DNA from: UBA2022 sp964621555
Lineage (GTDB): Bacteria > Patescibacteriota > Dojkabacteria > SC72
Assembly (NCBI GenBank): GCA_964621555.1
Contig: CAZUOO010000012.1
Span: 1-25,480, forward strand
Direction of reading: 5' to 3'
Length of the DNA: 25,480 nucleotides
Shown here: positions 24,606 through 25,480 of the stretch, in pieces
Position numbering within the stretch: the stretch's first letter is position 1
Layout of the letters: each line of letters opens with the position of its first letter
The notes under the pieces: model-generated
What the model was told of the DNA's origin: nothing
What the model saw: only the letters and a program-made list of their open reading frames with translations
The model's database searches: none
Translations under genes and position numbers: made by a program

Positions 24606-25295
24606 ATGAGAAAATATAAAATAAAAAGATATTCTGGTGTAAGTTTGGTGGAGATGCTTATGACCATGATCATCATAGGTATTGTTATGGTGCTCACTGC
24701 CGTTACCCTTAATACAATGATCCGTGCTTCCATAATGTCAAATTCGCGAACCACCACTCGTCAGGAGTCGGAGTTTATTTTAGAACTACTCAGAAAGACA
24801 ATACAGAACTCTAGTTCAGACGAAATTAGGATATATAATGTATCTGGTCGATTATATGATTTAGCAAATTCTCGTACTGTTGATGCCGCACTAACGGGCT
24901 ATGAGAATCCAATTAATATTGATGGAAGTGGTACCGAGATCCATTTTAGACCAGCAGGATATGATAAATGGGTATGTATTGGATACTTTCAAGACTCTCA
25001 GGATGCAAATAAAGGGTATATATTGAAGTCTGCACGGCAGGATTTGGACGTAGCTTCCGAGTGTTTCAATGGATTATCCAGCGAATATAGATTGAATACA
25101 ATCGTATTGAATTCCGAGGATGTGGATGTTAACAGCCTACAAATGCAGTTCTTCCTCACCTATGATGAGAACTACCTTTTGACAATCGATCTTGATATGG
25201 AACCTGTGGTATGGATTGCAAATAGTCAGAACCTTAAACCCAACTACTTCCAGCAGACCGTGGTATCAACTCAAAAATTGACCTGGGAAAATTAA
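24606..25295 (+). CDS. Minor pilin / pseudopilin, PilW/GspJ-like
   Basis: The 229-residue protein has a leader ending in YSG11, then V12-S-L-V-E16 and a hydrophobic helix (about 14-34). This is followed by a polar heptad-like segment and a globular domain with cysteines in WVCIGY and SECFNG. Size and position in the minor-pilin run suit a PilW/GspJ-type subunit, but the assignment is by layout only. The ATG follows the previous stop with no gap, so translation is probably coupled. The next gene starts 33 bases downstream. Confidence 0.8.
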   Translation: MRKYKIKRYSGVSLVEMLMTMIIIGIVMVLTAVTLNTMIRASIMSNSRTTTRQESEFILELLRKTIQNSSSDEIRIYNVSGRLYDLANSRTVDAALTGYENPINIDGSGTEIHFRPAGYDKWVCIGYFQDSQDANKGYILKSARQDLDVASECFNGLSSEYRLNTIVLNSEDVDVNSLQMQFFLTYDENYLLTIDLDMEPVVWIANSQNLKPNYFQQTVVSTQKLTWEN

Positions 25296-25328
25296 TCTGC
25301 TAATTTAAATATATATTACTTCTTAAAT

Positions 25329-25480
25329 ATGAAGAACATAAAGGTATATAAAGGTCAGGCATTAGCGATAGTTATGATTGTTCTTGTTATCTCCGCCATA
25401 TTGGGTATGGCTATGCTCTCCAGAACTTTGAAGGATACTAGACAGCTAGCAAGTGAGAAGTCCTCCGCAGAAGCATTAGA
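25329..25480 (+). CDS. PilX-like minor pilin, partial at window edge
   Basis: Fifty codons are visible. The product starts with a short basic leader ending in YKG9, then Q-A-L-A-I-V and a hydrophobic helix to about 30, followed by a polar helix (SRTLKDTRQLASEKSS). The position normally holding Glu at +5 is Ile, as in the PilX/GspK group, whose members begin with a G-x-A-L-type helix without that Glu. The gene follows the PilW-like pseudopilin, the usual PilW-PilX order. The 3' end lies outside the window, so this is a provisional call. Confidence 0.7.
   Translation, partial: MKNIKVYKGQALAIVMIVLVISAILGMAMLSRTLKDTRQLASEKSSAEAL

Noticed and set aside
1..25480. CRISPR array or insertion sequence
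   Set aside because: No spaced direct repeats, transposase motifs or terminal inverted repeats were seen in the window.

Overview
This window looks like a chromosome segment of a Candidate Phyla Radiation (Patescibacteria) bacterium or a similarly reduced, monoderm-like lineage. The basis is inference: AT-rich DNA, compact genes, almost no recognisable Shine-Dalgarno sites, a trigger factor without its prolyl-isomerase domain, a sortase, and a type IV pilus cluster with several minor pilins. All 22 complete genes end in TAA (11) or TAG (11). None ends in TGA, and none contains an in-frame TGA. No 16S or other phylogenetic marker is present, so the phylum is not fixed.

Region 1-4600 (minus strand) is a quality-control and housekeeping block. 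In transcription order it holds a class D/E-like sortase, trigger factor, a MntA-HepT toxin-antitoxin pair, ClpP with a tRNA-Val(GAC) starting one base after its stop codon, and a DHCR24-like FAD oxidoreductase. The oxidoreductase is interrupted by a TAA codon and runs off the left edge.

Region 4600-15730 is mostly plus strand. It holds a membrane-anchored Ig-like surface protein divergent from the sortase, a minus-strand protein with a JAMM-type metalloprotease motif, a DUF2085 membrane protein, an AI-2E family membrane protein and a large PEP-synthase-like protein whose phosphohistidine is replaced by Asp. A small putative lipoprotein, MutS and an orphan membrane histidine kinase follow. 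A DNA polymerase III delta-prime-like gene lies on the minus strand at 15736-16419.

Region 16503-25480 is a type IV pilus locus in the order pilB, pilT (with a 375-residue low-complexity N-terminal extension), pilC, major pilin, terminator, pilD, then three pseudopilins and the start of a PilX-like gene. A near-consensus promoter before the major pilin and a GC-rich terminator after it suggest that the pilin is expressed at a higher level than the rest. PilB and PilT would drive extension and retraction through PilC, and PilD would process the prepilins.

Several genes have a -10-like hexamer 5-7 bases before the start codon. This fits leaderless transcription, although the high AT content makes chance matches common. 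No CRISPR array, insertion sequence or rRNA was seen, and no gene-free stretch exceeds 300 bases.
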